This document shows, in pieces, positions 36,827 through 45,314 of a DNA stretch of 64,000 nucleotides. A model generated the notes under the pieces. The model did not search any database. It saw only the letters and a list, made by a program, of their open reading frames with translations, and was not told where the DNA came from. Where the stretch lies: contig CAYUZU010000014.1 of assembly GCA_964448675.1 (NCBI GenBank), positions 1 through 64,000 of the forward strand, in the 5' to 3' direction. Each line of letters begins with the position of its first letter. Positions within the stretch are counted from its first letter, which is position 1. Origin of the DNA: CAYUZU01 sp964448675. GTDB lineage: Bacteria > Planctomycetota > Phycisphaerae > UBA1845 > Fen-1342. Made by a program: the position numbers and the translations under genes.

Positions 36827-38734
36827 CTATTTCCCGGCGGTGTGGGCGAAGCGGCCCTCCTGTTCGAGCAGGCGCTCCATCTCGCTGACCAGTCGCTCGA
36901 AGCGGCGCATGGTGGCCTGCACGGGGGCGCGGGTGGTCATGTCCACACCGGCACGTTTGAGGATGTTCAGCGGATAGTCGGACGAGCCGGCCTTGAGGAA
37001 GCCGAGGTAGTCGTTGAGCGCCCCCATCTCGCGATTGAGCACGCCTTGGGCCAGGGCGACGGCGGCGCAATAACTCGTGGCGTAGCGGTACACGTAGTAG
37101 TTGCGGTAGAAGTGGGGAATCCGCGACCAGTACACCGCGTGCTCTTCATCCCGCACGACGTCCGGGCCCCAGTAAGTATGGAAGATATCCATATAGAGCT
37201 GGCCCAGGCTCTCGGCAGTGAGCGGTTCGCCGCGGAGGGCCATCTGGTGGGCGCCGTGCTCGAACTCGGCGAACATGACCTGGCGGAAGACGGTGCCGCG
37301 GAGGTTGTCGATCTGCTGGTTGAGGAGGGCGAGCTTCTGCTGCGGGGTGTCGGCCTGCTTGAGGCGGTGGTCCTCGAGCAGGATCTCGTTGAAGATCGCC
37401 GCGACCTCGGCCACGAAGTAGCTGTACTCGCCATAGACCTTGGGCTGGTGCTTGTGCGAGAAGTAGCTGTGCATGGAGTGCCCCATCTCGTGGGCGATGA
37501 CGGACATCTCGCGCGGGGTCTTGTTGTAATTGAGCAGAATGAACGGGTTGGTGTCGTACGAGCCCCAGGAGTAGCCACCGGGACGCTTGCCCTGCGTCTC
37601 GTAGACGTCGATCCAGCGTGAGGCAAAGCCGAGCTTCATCGGCTCGCAGTACTCGGGGCCCAGCGGCTCGAGCGCGGCGATGACCATGCGAACCGCGTCG
37701 TCGTAGGCGATTTCCTGCTCTGCGGCGGTCGCGAGCGGCTGGTACAGGTCGTAGACGTGAAGCTCGTCGACGCCCATGGCCTTCTTGCGTAGCGCTGCCC
37801 AACGATGGAGCAGCGGCAGGTTCTCGTTGACGGTCTCGACGAGGTTGGTGTACACCGCGGGGGGCAGGTTGTCGTCGAACAGGTTCGCATGCAGCGCGTT
37901 GTCGAAGCCGCGCGCCTTGGCGAAGTACTCGGCGCCATGGATGGCGCCGGCCAGCGTGGTGGCGAAGGTCTTTTCGTGCTGGGCGAGGGTGGCCATCGTG
38001 CCCATGAACGCGTCGCGCCGCAGCCGGCCGTCGTCCGAGCGGATGAATTTGCCGTAGCGTGCCGGACTGAGCACGACCCGTTCGCCGTTCTCGTCCTCAA
38101 TGCTGTGCCAGTCCATCTCGGCGTACTTGAGGGTCTGGTAGGTCTTGCTCGGGCTGGCGGCGAGATTGCCGGCCATCGCGAGCAGCTCCTCCTCGCGCGG
38201 CGACAGGGTATGCATCTTGCGGCGCAGGATGTCCGCGAGGTAGTGCGAGTACGTGCCGAGCTCGTGGTGGCCACGGGTCCAGTCCTTGATCTTCTGCTCG
38301 GAGATGCTCTGCAACGTCGGCACGATCCAGGCCGACGCCTCGCCCATGGCGGTCGCGAGATCGTCGACGCGGTTCTTCAGGGCGATGGCCTTCTCATCGC
38401 GCGTGTCCGTGTCGGAGAGCTGGTGGGCGTAGACGACAAGTTTGTCGATCAGGTAGTACACGTCGTGGTGCAGACGCAGCAAATCGAGCAGCTCGTCCGC
38501 CGAGTGAATGCCGTCACTCTTCATCTTGGCCAGTCGGGTGACCATCTGCTCGGCCTGGTCGAAGTCCTGCTCCCACGCCTGCAGACCAGGATAGATCGTC
38601 GACAGGTCCCAGGTGTACTGCTCGGGGATCTGATCGCGCGTCGGCACTTCCTGCTGGGCCAGTGCAAGGGAAGCACAAAGGGCGACCGCCAGGGCGGGGA
38701 CGACAACGCGGCGAATACGGGTTAGCGGCGACAT
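36827..38734 (-). CDS. pepF: Oligoendopeptidase F, exported
   Basis: 635 residues from the ATG at 38734 with AAGGAG 8 nt upstream; the frame stays open to 38824. A signal peptide (RRVVVPALAVALCASLALA) is present, unlike most cytoplasmic PepF enzymes. The M3 zinc-metallopeptidase site HEMGHSMH lies near residues 413-420, with the third ligand in the following FNEILLEDH. The N-terminal EQYTWDLSTIYPG is diagnostic for PepF. It hydrolyses oligopeptides, here presumably in the periplasm. Confidence 0.95.
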   Translation of the reverse strand: MSPLTRIRRVVVPALAVALCASLALAQQEVPTRDQIPEQYTWDLSTIYPGLQAWEQDFDQAEQMVTRLAKMKSDGIHSADELLDLLRLHHDVYYLIDKLVVYAHQLSDTDTRDEKAIALKNRVDDLATAMGEASAWIVPTLQSISEQKIKDWTRGHHELGTYSHYLADILRRKMHTLSPREEELLAMAGNLAASPSKTYQTLKYAEMDWHSIEDENGERVVLSPARYGKFIRSDDGRLRRDAFMGTMATLAQHEKTFATTLAGAIHGAEYFAKARGFDNALHANLFDDNLPPAVYTNLVETVNENLPLLHRWAALRKKAMGVDELHVYDLYQPLATAAEQEIAYDDAVRMVIAALEPLGPEYCEPMKLGFASRWIDVYETQGKRPGGYSWGSYDTNPFILLNYNKTPREMSVIAHEMGHSMHSYFSHKHQPKVYGEYSYFVAEVAAIFNEILLEDHRLKQADTPQQKLALLNQQIDNLRGTVFRQVMFAEFEHGAHQMALRGEPLTAESLGQLYMDIFHTYWGPDVVRDEEHAVYWSRIPHFYRNYYVYRYATSYCAAVALAQGVLNREMGALNDYLGFLKAGSSDYPLNILKRAGVDMTTRAPVQATMRRFERLVSEMERLLEQEGRFAHTAGK

Positions 38735-38927
38735 GATCCGGACTCCTTGAGGGGCAGAAACGGGCTCGCGCGACGTGCGTCGATCCGGGATGGTTCGGCC
38801 CGCACGCCGCTGCCATGTCGTCATCCTACCCGCCGCCGGCGGGGGTTCAAGCGGGGCAGGGGCCGCGCGACAGCAAGTGAACGGGCGGCGTGGGCGGGGT
38901 CCTGAGCCAACGGGCCGTTGGGCGCTA

Positions 38928-38953
38928 CGGACAAAGCGAAGCCGTGTCCTGCC
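38928..38953 (-). repeat. Inverted copy of the dispersed intergenic repeat
   Basis: Read on the minus strand it is GGCAGGACACGGCTTCGC followed by TTTGTCCG, nearly identical to 29962-29987 (two C/T differences in the core). It lies in the 244-bp gap between the pepF start and the anti-sigma gene's stop. Confidence 0.65.
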
Positions 38954-38978
38954 GGCTCGTCGGACCAGCCGCCGGTCG

Positions 38979-39995
38979 CTACTTCAGCAGGTGGGAGTCG
39001 GTCGAGGTCAGCGGGCCTTCGCGGCCGGTGTAGTCCTGCACGTCACGCAGGATCCAGATGTTGTCGCCGCCGACGCCGGCGAAGGGCGTCCTGGTCCAGC
39101 GCACGTGGCCGCCTAGGGTCAGCATGTTCTGGCCGGCGCCTTCGTGGGCGCGGGAGTTCATCTTGGTGAGGTCTTTCCAGGGGAGGCGGCGGGCATCGAA
39201 GAGCGGCACACCCTCATCAAACAGCGGGTTCTCATCGGCCATGATGGGCATGGCCGGATTGTCACGCTGCGGCGACGGTCGCACACCGGCCATGTTCTGG
39301 TATACGTAGCTGATGTTGCGACCTTCGATGAAGTCCTGGTGGCGATCAATGGCGTCCTTGGGCATCGGCACGCCAGCGGCCGCGGGACACACGAAGACGC
39401 GCGGCTCGGTGACATAGGCCTTGCGCAACAGCGGGTACACGTGGCGGCGGTTGAGGACCGTGTTCAGCGTGGGGTTGTCCGTCGGCTGCCAGACGCTCGC
39501 CCCACTCCACCCGGTGAAGGGGAGGCTGCCGAGATTGGCATTGGCGTACTGCTGCAAGCCGCGGCCGACCTGGGCGAGGTTCCACGAGCAGCCCATGCGC
39601 TGCTGGCGCTCGCGCACGTGCATCAGCCCCGGCACGCCGATGCCGATCGCCAGCACGATAATCGCCGCAACGGCCACGATGTCACGCAGGTTGCCCAGGC
39701 GGATGACCCAGCCGCGATCGCGCTCCACCTTGTCGGTCAGCTCGTCAGCCGGACGGACGACACGCGGTGGCGGAGCGGCCGCCTTGACCCGCGCCACGAC
39801 GCGCTGCGTCAGGTCGCTCGGAACCGCCTCGTCGCGGACCGCGTTCAACGCCGCAAAGACGCCGGTGAGCGCTTCGTGCTCGGCGGCGAGGCGGGGATCT
39901 TCGGCGATCTGCTGGCGGAGTTGCTCCTGCTCGGCCTGGGAAAGGTGGCCCAGGTGCAGGTCGAGGATGCGGGCGTCGTACTCGCGGTCAGCCAT
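38979..39995 (-). CDS. Putative anti-sigma factor with pseudopilin-like exported domain
   Basis: 338 residues from the ATG at 39995, 28 bp after the ECF sigma gene. Residues 1-70 are a helical cytoplasmic part like anti-sigma domains (LHLGHLSQAEQEQLRQQIAE), without the HxxxCxxC zinc motif. One membrane helix lies at ~104-126. The rest resembles the exported part of H-X9-DG prepilin proteins: CSWNLAQVGRGLQQYANANL after the helix, and near the end HEGAGQNMLTLGGHVRW, in which the usual DG is GG, then DNIWI. It probably holds the neighbouring sigma factor at the membrane until a signal arrives. The sensor architecture is unusual, and the pairing is inferred from operon position. Confidence 0.75.
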   Translation of the reverse strand: MADREYDARILDLHLGHLSQAEQEQLRQQIAEDPRLAAEHEALTGVFAALNAVRDEAVPSDLTQRVVARVKAAAPPPRVVRPADELTDKVERDRGWVIRLGNLRDIVAVAAIIVLAIGIGVPGLMHVRERQQRMGCSWNLAQVGRGLQQYANANLGSLPFTGWSGASVWQPTDNPTLNTVLNRRHVYPLLRKAYVTEPRVFVCPAAAGVPMPKDAIDRHQDFIEGRNISYVYQNMAGVRPSPQRDNPAMPIMADENPLFDEGVPLFDARRLPWKDLTKMNSRAHEGAGQNMLTLGGHVRWTRTPFAGVGGDNIWILRDVQDYTGREGPLTSTDSHLLK

Positions 39996-40023
39996 GTCGG
40001 GCGTCCTGTTTGCTCTTTCCCGG

Positions 40024-40629
40024 TCAGTCTTCGCTGGCGGACGCACCGGTCCGCGCGGTCCACAGTCGGGCGAAGTGGTTCACGGCGCTGTGCAGCCGCG
40101 ATTTCACGGTCCCGACCGGTATATCCAGAATCTCGGCGATCTCCGCATAGGGCAGCTTCTGGTAGTAGCCCAGGATCAGAATCAGCCGCAGATGCTCGGG
40201 CATCTGTTCGATCGTCTCACGTACACGCTGGCGTTGCTCCTCGCTCTGAAGCGACTCGGAGGTTGACGTGTCCGCACCTTCGAGCTGGGCGGCCGGCGAT
40301 GGCCCTTCCGAATCGCCGGGCACCGTATCAAGCGACTGCGTCGGGCGGCGCCCGCGGGCCCGCAGCCAGTCGCGGGCCTTGTTGGCCGCAATCGTGTACA
40401 GCCAAGGCTTGAACGACCGCTTCGGGTCGAACGAGTCGGCCGCAAGGTGGACCTGGAGAAAGGTCTCCTGGACGAGGTCGTCGGCGGCCGCCGCCTTGCC
40501 AACATAGCGACGGAAAAAGCCGTAAAGGCTGTCCACGTACCGCGCGACGAGGCGCTCGAACGCGTCGGAGTCGCCGGCCAGATGGTCGGACAACAGTTGC
40601 TCGTCGCGTCTTTCGTCCACCTGTCTCAC
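40024..40629 (-). CDS. ECF RNA polymerase sigma factor
   Basis: 201 residues from a GTG at 40629. Region 2: DAFERLVARYVDSLYGFFRR, AADDLVQETFLQVH and PWLYTIAANKARDWLR. Region 4: LILILGYYQKLPYAEIAEIL, DIPVGTVKSRLHSAVN. The linker between them is long and acidic. It directs RNA polymerase to a specific promoter set, probably under control of the membrane protein encoded immediately downstream. The gene order sigma then anti-sigma is the usual ECF arrangement. Confidence 0.93.
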   Translation of the reverse strand: MRQVDERRDEQLLSDHLAGDSDAFERLVARYVDSLYGFFRRYVGKAAAADDLVQETFLQVHLAADSFDPKRSFKPWLYTIAANKARDWLRARGRRPTQSLDTVPGDSEGPSPAAQLEGADTSTSESLQSEEQRQRVRETIEQMPEHLRLILILGYYQKLPYAEIAEILDIPVGTVKSRLHSAVNHFARLWTARTGASASED

Positions 40630-40822
40630 CTGCTATTACGGCCGCGGGGCCGGGCGGTTCGCTGGATCGTCGATTCTTGTGGGGACCGGTCGAGCCCGGC
40701 TACGAAGGGGCCATGATAGGCGCAGATGGCGTGTGTTGGGCACCGGGCCGGGCCCATTTCGGGGAAGTTGTCGAATTATCGGGCGTCCGGCTGCAGGCCG
40801 GCCAGCAGCACGCGGCAACCAG

Positions 40823-41614
40823 TCAATCGCGGACCTGGTCCTGGAGCCGAAAGAGCCGCAGGGCATTGGCGGCGGTGAGCTGCGCGTAGGCCTGCTTGTC
40901 GAGCAGGCGGTGGGTCTCCTCCAGGAAGGCGATCTGCCGGGGGACGTGCGACTCGCCCGAGATGGCGTTCGAGCCGTACAGCAACCGCTCGGCCCCGACG
41001 GTCTGGACCATCGCGACCACTTCCTTGGGAGCGGCGTGCGAGGTCGCGAGGAAGAGGTTGGCGTCCTTGCGCTCGCTGGCCTGGCGGACGACCTCGAGCG
41101 CGGCGTTGCGCCGCGGGGCACCGGCGCGTGCCGGGCAGAGCACGACCGGGAGGCGGGGAAACTGGCGCGCCTGGTCATAGACGAGATCGGGAGCGCAGGC
41201 GTCGTCGTCGGTCAGGGCGATCAGCGCTGGCTTGCCGGCGTTGGTGAGCGCGCCGAGATACGGCCGAAACGCTTCATCCCCCATCGAGAGGCCCATGGCG
41301 GCGGGGTGGAACATGGCACCCACGAACGCCTCGGTCGCCAGCGCGCCGAAGAACGCGTTCACGTTGCTGTCCACCTGGCCCACGCGCGCCCAGTAGACCG
41401 GCACCAGTCGGTCGTGCTCGGCAGCGACCTCGAGGCAGCCCTGGTTCGCTTCGGTCTCATCCAGGTCGGGGCTATCGTCGGTTTCCGCCGCCGCGTCGAA
41501 GTTCGACACCAGCACCAGGTCCACCTTGCAGACGCCGGCGTAGGTCGTCACGCGGGCGGGCGGGATCCCCCCGGCCGCCTTGCGACTGTAGTGGCCATGA
41601 ATGTCGATCAGCAT
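40823..41614 (-). CDS. Amidohydrolase-superfamily metal-dependent hydrolase
   Basis: 263 residues from the ATG at 41614 (AGGAA 6 nt upstream); the frame is open to 41806 but the extension is Arg/Ala-rich. MLIDIHGHYSRK gives the HxH metal site of PF04909-type TIM-barrel hydrolases or decarboxylases. FVGAMFHPAAMGLSMGDEAF carries a family-like segment, LPVVLCPARAG a core strand, and ERLLYGSNAISGESH the late segment, although the usual Asp appears as Asn (YGSN for YGSD), which may affect activity. The C-terminus ANALRLFRLQ is typical. Substrate unknown. Confidence 0.82.
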   Translation of the reverse strand: MLIDIHGHYSRKAAGGIPPARVTTYAGVCKVDLVLVSNFDAAAETDDSPDLDETEANQGCLEVAAEHDRLVPVYWARVGQVDSNVNAFFGALATEAFVGAMFHPAAMGLSMGDEAFRPYLGALTNAGKPALIALTDDDACAPDLVYDQARQFPRLPVVLCPARAGAPRRNAALEVVRQASERKDANLFLATSHAAPKEVVAMVQTVGAERLLYGSNAISGESHVPRQIAFLEETHRLLDKQAYAQLTAANALRLFRLQDQVRD

Positions 41615-41847
41615 CGCGCGTTCCTGTTGGGATGCGGGCGCGGGCGGCGAGCCGGCGGCGACCGCGCCGCGCAGCCAGGATGCTAAACCTCCCCGCCGCC
41701 ACCTGCAACGGCGCGCAAACGGCGCGTTTCGCGCCAGACGGGGCCGGCTATATTGACGCGGCACCTTCCGGAAAGTAGGTTGGACTCTTTCCCCTTCGGC
41801 CCGCACGTACGGACCGCCGGCGTTCCTGTAGCGAGGCTCGTTCGCCC

Positions 41848-43065
41848 ATGAGTATCAGTCAAATCGGCCGCAGCATCTCTGAGTCGGTGACTCTCAAACT
41901 TAACGAAACCGCGGCGATTCTCCGCGCCAAGGGGGACCCCGTCATCCATCTCGGTGGCGGCGAGCCCAAGAGCAAGGCGCCGCTGGACGCGTTGGTGGCC
42001 GCGGCGAACATTCTAAACTCGGGCGAGATTCGCTATACGCCAGCGGACGGGATACCGGCGCTGAAGCAGGCGATCATCCGCTACACCGAGCAATTTTACG
42101 GGCGGGTGGTGGAGCCCGAGCACGTGATGGCCTCCGGGGGGGCCAAGCAGGCGATCATGGTGGCGTTGCAGGCGGTGCTGAACCCGCAGGAAGAAGTGAT
42201 CTTCCCGGTGCCGTACTGGGTGAGCTACCCGGAGATGGCGAAGCTGTGTGGGGCGGTGCCGGTGCCCGTGCAGCCGGAAGACGGCACGTTCCATCCGCGG
42301 ATTCAGGACATCGAGCAGAAAGTCGGCGCGTACACCAAGGCGGTGATCATCAACAGTCCGAACAACCCGTCGGGCGTGATGTACAGCGAGCAATTCATCG
42401 CGGACATTGTCGAGTTCTGCGAGAAACGCGACCTGTACCTGATCATGGACGACATCTACCACCGGCTGATCTTCGATGGGCGGCGGCCCATCAACTGCTG
42501 GGACTATGCCAAGGAGCGCGGCGAGAACAGCAAGCTGATCATTGTCAACGGCGTGTCGAAGCAGTACGCGATGACGGGCTTCCGCATCGGGTGGTCGGTG
42601 GCCAACAAGAAGCTCACCGAGGTGATGGCGAACATCCAGGGACACCAGACGTCGGGACCGTCGGTGGTGCTGCAACGGGCGGCGGCGGCGGCGCTGAACG
42701 GCATCCAGTCGTCGGTGGACAGTCTGCGCACAACGCTGGAGAACAACCGCAACGTGCTGATCGATCGGCTGCGCTCGTTCGACGGGGTGCACGTGACCAA
42801 GCCGGACGGGACGTTCTATTGTCTCGCGGATTTCCGCAATTATGACAAGGACTCGACGCGGCTGGCGAAGTTCCTGCTGGACAAGGTGCTGGTGGTGACG
42901 GTGCCGGGGGTGGAGTTCGGCCTGGAGGGGTACCTGCGAATCAGCTTCTGCGGGACGATCAAGGACGTTACCGAAGGCATCGAGCGCATCAAGTGGGCGC
43001 TGGATCCGAACGCCCCGAATGAGCTGTATATCGGGGATCGGAAGTTGGTTAGAAACTGGTCGTGA
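41848..43065 (+). CDS. Class I/II PLP-dependent aminotransferase, aspartate-type
   Basis: 405 residues, normal for the bacterial aspartate aminotransferase Ib group. It moves the amino group of aspartate or a similar donor to 2-oxoglutarate. MASGGAKQAIMVALQAVLNP, VPYWVSYPEM, INSPNNPSGVMYS and MDDIYHRLIFDG line the PLP site, and NGVSKQYAMTGFRIGW gives the Schiff-base Lys238. LRISFC contains the substrate-carboxylate Arg. Oxaloacetate made here can feed the PEP carboxykinase gene 494 bp downstream, although an S23-type gene lies between them. Confidence 0.92.
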   Translation: MSISQIGRSISESVTLKLNETAAILRAKGDPVIHLGGGEPKSKAPLDALVAAANILNSGEIRYTPADGIPALKQAIIRYTEQFYGRVVEPEHVMASGGAKQAIMVALQAVLNPQEEVIFPVPYWVSYPEMAKLCGAVPVPVQPEDGTFHPRIQDIEQKVGAYTKAVIINSPNNPSGVMYSEQFIADIVEFCEKRDLYLIMDDIYHRLIFDGRRPINCWDYAKERGENSKLIIVNGVSKQYAMTGFRIGWSVANKKLTEVMANIQGHQTSGPSVVLQRAAAAALNGIQSSVDSLRTTLENNRNVLIDRLRSFDGVHVTKPDGTFYCLADFRNYDKDSTRLAKFLLDKVLVVTVPGVEFGLEGYLRISFCGTIKDVTEGIERIKWALDPNAPNELYIGDRKLVRNWS

Positions 43066-43070
43066 GGTTT

Positions 43071-43091
43071 TCAGTTATCAGTGGTCAGTTG
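43071..43091 (+). repeat. Left inverted repeat flanking the four-helix-bundle gene
   Basis: The 21-bp TCAGTTATCAGTGGTCAGTT-G matches the reverse complement of 43516-43536 at 18 of 21 positions. It starts 6 bp after the stop of the aminotransferase. Confidence 0.8.
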
Positions 43092-43105
43092 CGAGTGTGG
43101 CGGCC

Positions 43106-43522
43106 ATGCAGGACTTTCACGAGCTGAAGGTGTGGCAAAAGGCGCATGCCCTAACGTTGCGCGTGTACCGGGAGTCGCGGGCATTCCCGACGGGGGAGCA
43201 GTTCGGCCTCACCGCCCAGCTTCGCCGGACAGCTGCGTCAATCGGAGCGAACATTGCGGAGGGCTGCGGGCGGGGAACGAGTGCGGACTTCGCCCGCTTC
43301 CTGCATATTGCCACAGGCTCGGCAAGCGAACTGGAGTACCACGTTCTGCTGGCTGGCGACCTCGGGTTTCTTTCCGGCGATGTGGCCGAGGGACTGACCG
43401 GCGACGTAGCGGAGGTCAAACGGATGCTCAGTGGCCTCTTACTGCGCGTGCGCGAAGCGCAACCGCAGCGCTGCGTTTTCCCCGTCGCGAAGCAAACACG
43501 CGATACCGAGACTGACAACTGA
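43106..43522 (+). CDS. Four-helix-bundle protein (23S rRNA-intervening-sequence type)
   Basis: 138 residues from the ATG at 43106. The opening FHELKVWQKAHALTLRVYRE and the following LTAQLRRTAASIGANIAEGC are the hallmarks of the S23/IVP family: the W.KA..L pattern and QLRRAA.SI..NIAEG. ARFLHIATGSASELEYHVLL follows. The family was first found in insertions within 23S rRNA genes and its biochemical role is not established. Here it stands alone between two metabolic genes, bracketed by 21-bp inverted repeats, and its stop codon lies inside the right repeat. This compact layout resembles a small mobile or recently inserted unit. Confidence 0.88.
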   Translation: MQDFHELKVWQKAHALTLRVYRESRAFPTGEQFGLTAQLRRTAASIGANIAEGCGRGTSADFARFLHIATGSASELEYHVLLAGDLGFLSGDVAEGLTGDVAEVKRMLSGLLLRVREAQPQRCVFPVAKQTRDTETDN

Positions 43523-43536
43523 AGACTGACAACTGA
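43516..43536 (+). repeat. Right inverted repeat flanking the four-helix-bundle gene
   Basis: CAACTGAAGACTGACAACTG-A is the imperfect inverse of 43071-43091 (three mismatches). It overlaps the gene's stop codon and is followed by an extra direct CAACT-containing copy. It lies 22 bp before the PEP carboxykinase start. Confidence 0.8.
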
Positions 43537-43558
43537 CAACTCGCTACGGAGTAGCGCA

Positions 43559-45202
43559 ATGAAGTATCTCGAATTCAACACCCCCGCCACCAAACAAGCC
43601 AGGGAACTGGCCAGCGACTTCGGGCTCGAGCATCACGGGCTGCGCGAGCTTGATGAGGTGTTCTGGAACTTGCCGACGCCGGCGCTGGTCGAGGAGGCCA
43701 TCTTCCGCAACGAGGGGCATCTGGTGGCGGGCGGGCCGTTCATCGTCAACACCGGCAAGTGGAGCGCCCGGGCCGCCAACGACAAGTACGTCGTCCGCGA
43801 GCCCGAGAACGCCGACCGGATCTGGTGGGGCGAGTACAACCGTCCCTGTACCGAGGCCCAGTTCGACGGCATCCTCACGCGGCTCCAGGCGTTCCTGCAA
43901 GGTGAAGAGCTGTTCGTGCAGGACTGCTATGTCGGTGCCGCGCCGCAGTACCGCATGCCGATCCGCATCATCACCACCAAGGCTTGGCAGAGCCATTTCG
44001 CACGGAACATGTTCATCACGACGGCGAATCGGGATGCGCTCAAACGGCACGTGCCGGAGTTCACGCTCATCGCCGCCCCGTCGTTCAAGGTCGACCCGCG
44101 CATCGACGGCACGCGCACCGACACGGCGATCGTGCTGAACTTCGCGCGGAAGATGGCCATCGTTGCGAACTCGAGCTACGGTGGCGAAATCAAGAAGAGC
44201 ATGTTCACCATCATGAACTACCTGCTGCCATTGCAGGGCGTGATGGCGATGCACTGCTCCGCGAATGTCGGCGCCGACGGCGACGTGGCCCTGTTCTTTG
44301 GCCTCTCGGGCACCGGCAAGACGACGTTGTCGGCCGACCCGCATCGGCGACTCATCGGCGACGACGAGCACGGCTGGAGCGACGAGGGCGTGTTCAACTT
44401 CGAGGGCGGCTGCTATGCCAAGGTGATTCGGCTGTCGTCCGAGAACGAGCCGCAAATCTACAAGGCCACCCACAGCTTCGGCACGATTCTGGAGAATGTC
44501 GTTTGGGATCCGGCGTCGCGGCGGATTGATCTCGACGACGATGCCTTTACGGAGAACACGCGGGCATCGTACCCGGTCAGCCTGATTCCGAACCTCATCG
44601 ACGAGGGCTACGTCAACTCGCACCCGAAAAACGTCGTGTTCCTCACGTGTGATGCGCAGGGTGTGCTGCCGCCGATCGCGCGGCTCAACCCGGACGAGGC
44701 GATCTATCACTTCATCAGTGGCTACACGGCCAAGATCGCCGGCACTGAGATCGGACTCGGGATCGAGCCGCAGATCACGTTCAGCGCGTGCTTTGGCGCG
44801 CCGTTCATGGTGCACCATCCGTTCGACTACGCGAAGCTGCTGACCGAGAAGATGAAGCGGCACGATTGCTACTGCTGGCTGGTCAACACCGGCTGGGTCG
44901 GCGGGCGCTTCGGCGTTGGCAAGCGCATCAGTATCCGCCACACGCGCAACATGCTCAACGCGGCCTTGCAGGGGCAGCTCAGCGACGTGAAGTACCGCAA
45001 GGACAAGCTGTTCGGGTTCGAGGTGCCGCTGACGTGTCCGGACGTCCCCGAGGATGTGCTCGATCCGTCCAATGCCTGGGGCGACAAGGACGAGTACTGG
45101 AAGACCTACGACGGTCTGGCGGCCCGCTACATCGAGAACTTCAAGCTGTTCGCCGAGGGCTGTCCGCCAGAGGTGCTCGCCGCCGGCCCGAAGCGGCTGT
45201 AG
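43559..45202 (+). CDS. pckA: Phosphoenolpyruvate carboxykinase (ATP)
   Basis: 547 residues, typical for the ATP-dependent enzyme. It makes phosphoenolpyruvate from oxaloacetate in gluconeogenesis. The kinase-1a loop GLSGTGKTTLSADP lies near residue 248, FNFEGGCYAKVI carries the metal site, GDDEHGWSDEGV follows kinase-1a, and TRASYPVSLIPN precedes the C-terminal lobe. GTP-type signature sequences are absent. CGGAG lies 8 nt before the ATG. Confidence 0.96.
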   Translation: MKYLEFNTPATKQARELASDFGLEHHGLRELDEVFWNLPTPALVEEAIFRNEGHLVAGGPFIVNTGKWSARAANDKYVVREPENADRIWWGEYNRPCTEAQFDGILTRLQAFLQGEELFVQDCYVGAAPQYRMPIRIITTKAWQSHFARNMFITTANRDALKRHVPEFTLIAAPSFKVDPRIDGTRTDTAIVLNFARKMAIVANSSYGGEIKKSMFTIMNYLLPLQGVMAMHCSANVGADGDVALFFGLSGTGKTTLSADPHRRLIGDDEHGWSDEGVFNFEGGCYAKVIRLSSENEPQIYKATHSFGTILENVVWDPASRRIDLDDDAFTENTRASYPVSLIPNLIDEGYVNSHPKNVVFLTCDAQGVLPPIARLNPDEAIYHFISGYTAKIAGTEIGLGIEPQITFSACFGAPFMVHHPFDYAKLLTEKMKRHDCYCWLVNTGWVGGRFGVGKRISIRHTRNMLNAALQGQLSDVKYRKDKLFGFEVPLTCPDVPEDVLDPSNAWGDKDEYWKTYDGLAARYIENFKLFAEGCPPEVLAAGPKRL

Positions 45203-45314
45203 GGAAAGCGTTGCCAGTCAGCCATCACCAGTTGGCCGTGGCGCGGGCGGCATGAGCACGGGCGCGGCGTGGCGGCACGGGTGATTACCTCGGGGCAACG
45301 AGCGCGGGGTTGCG

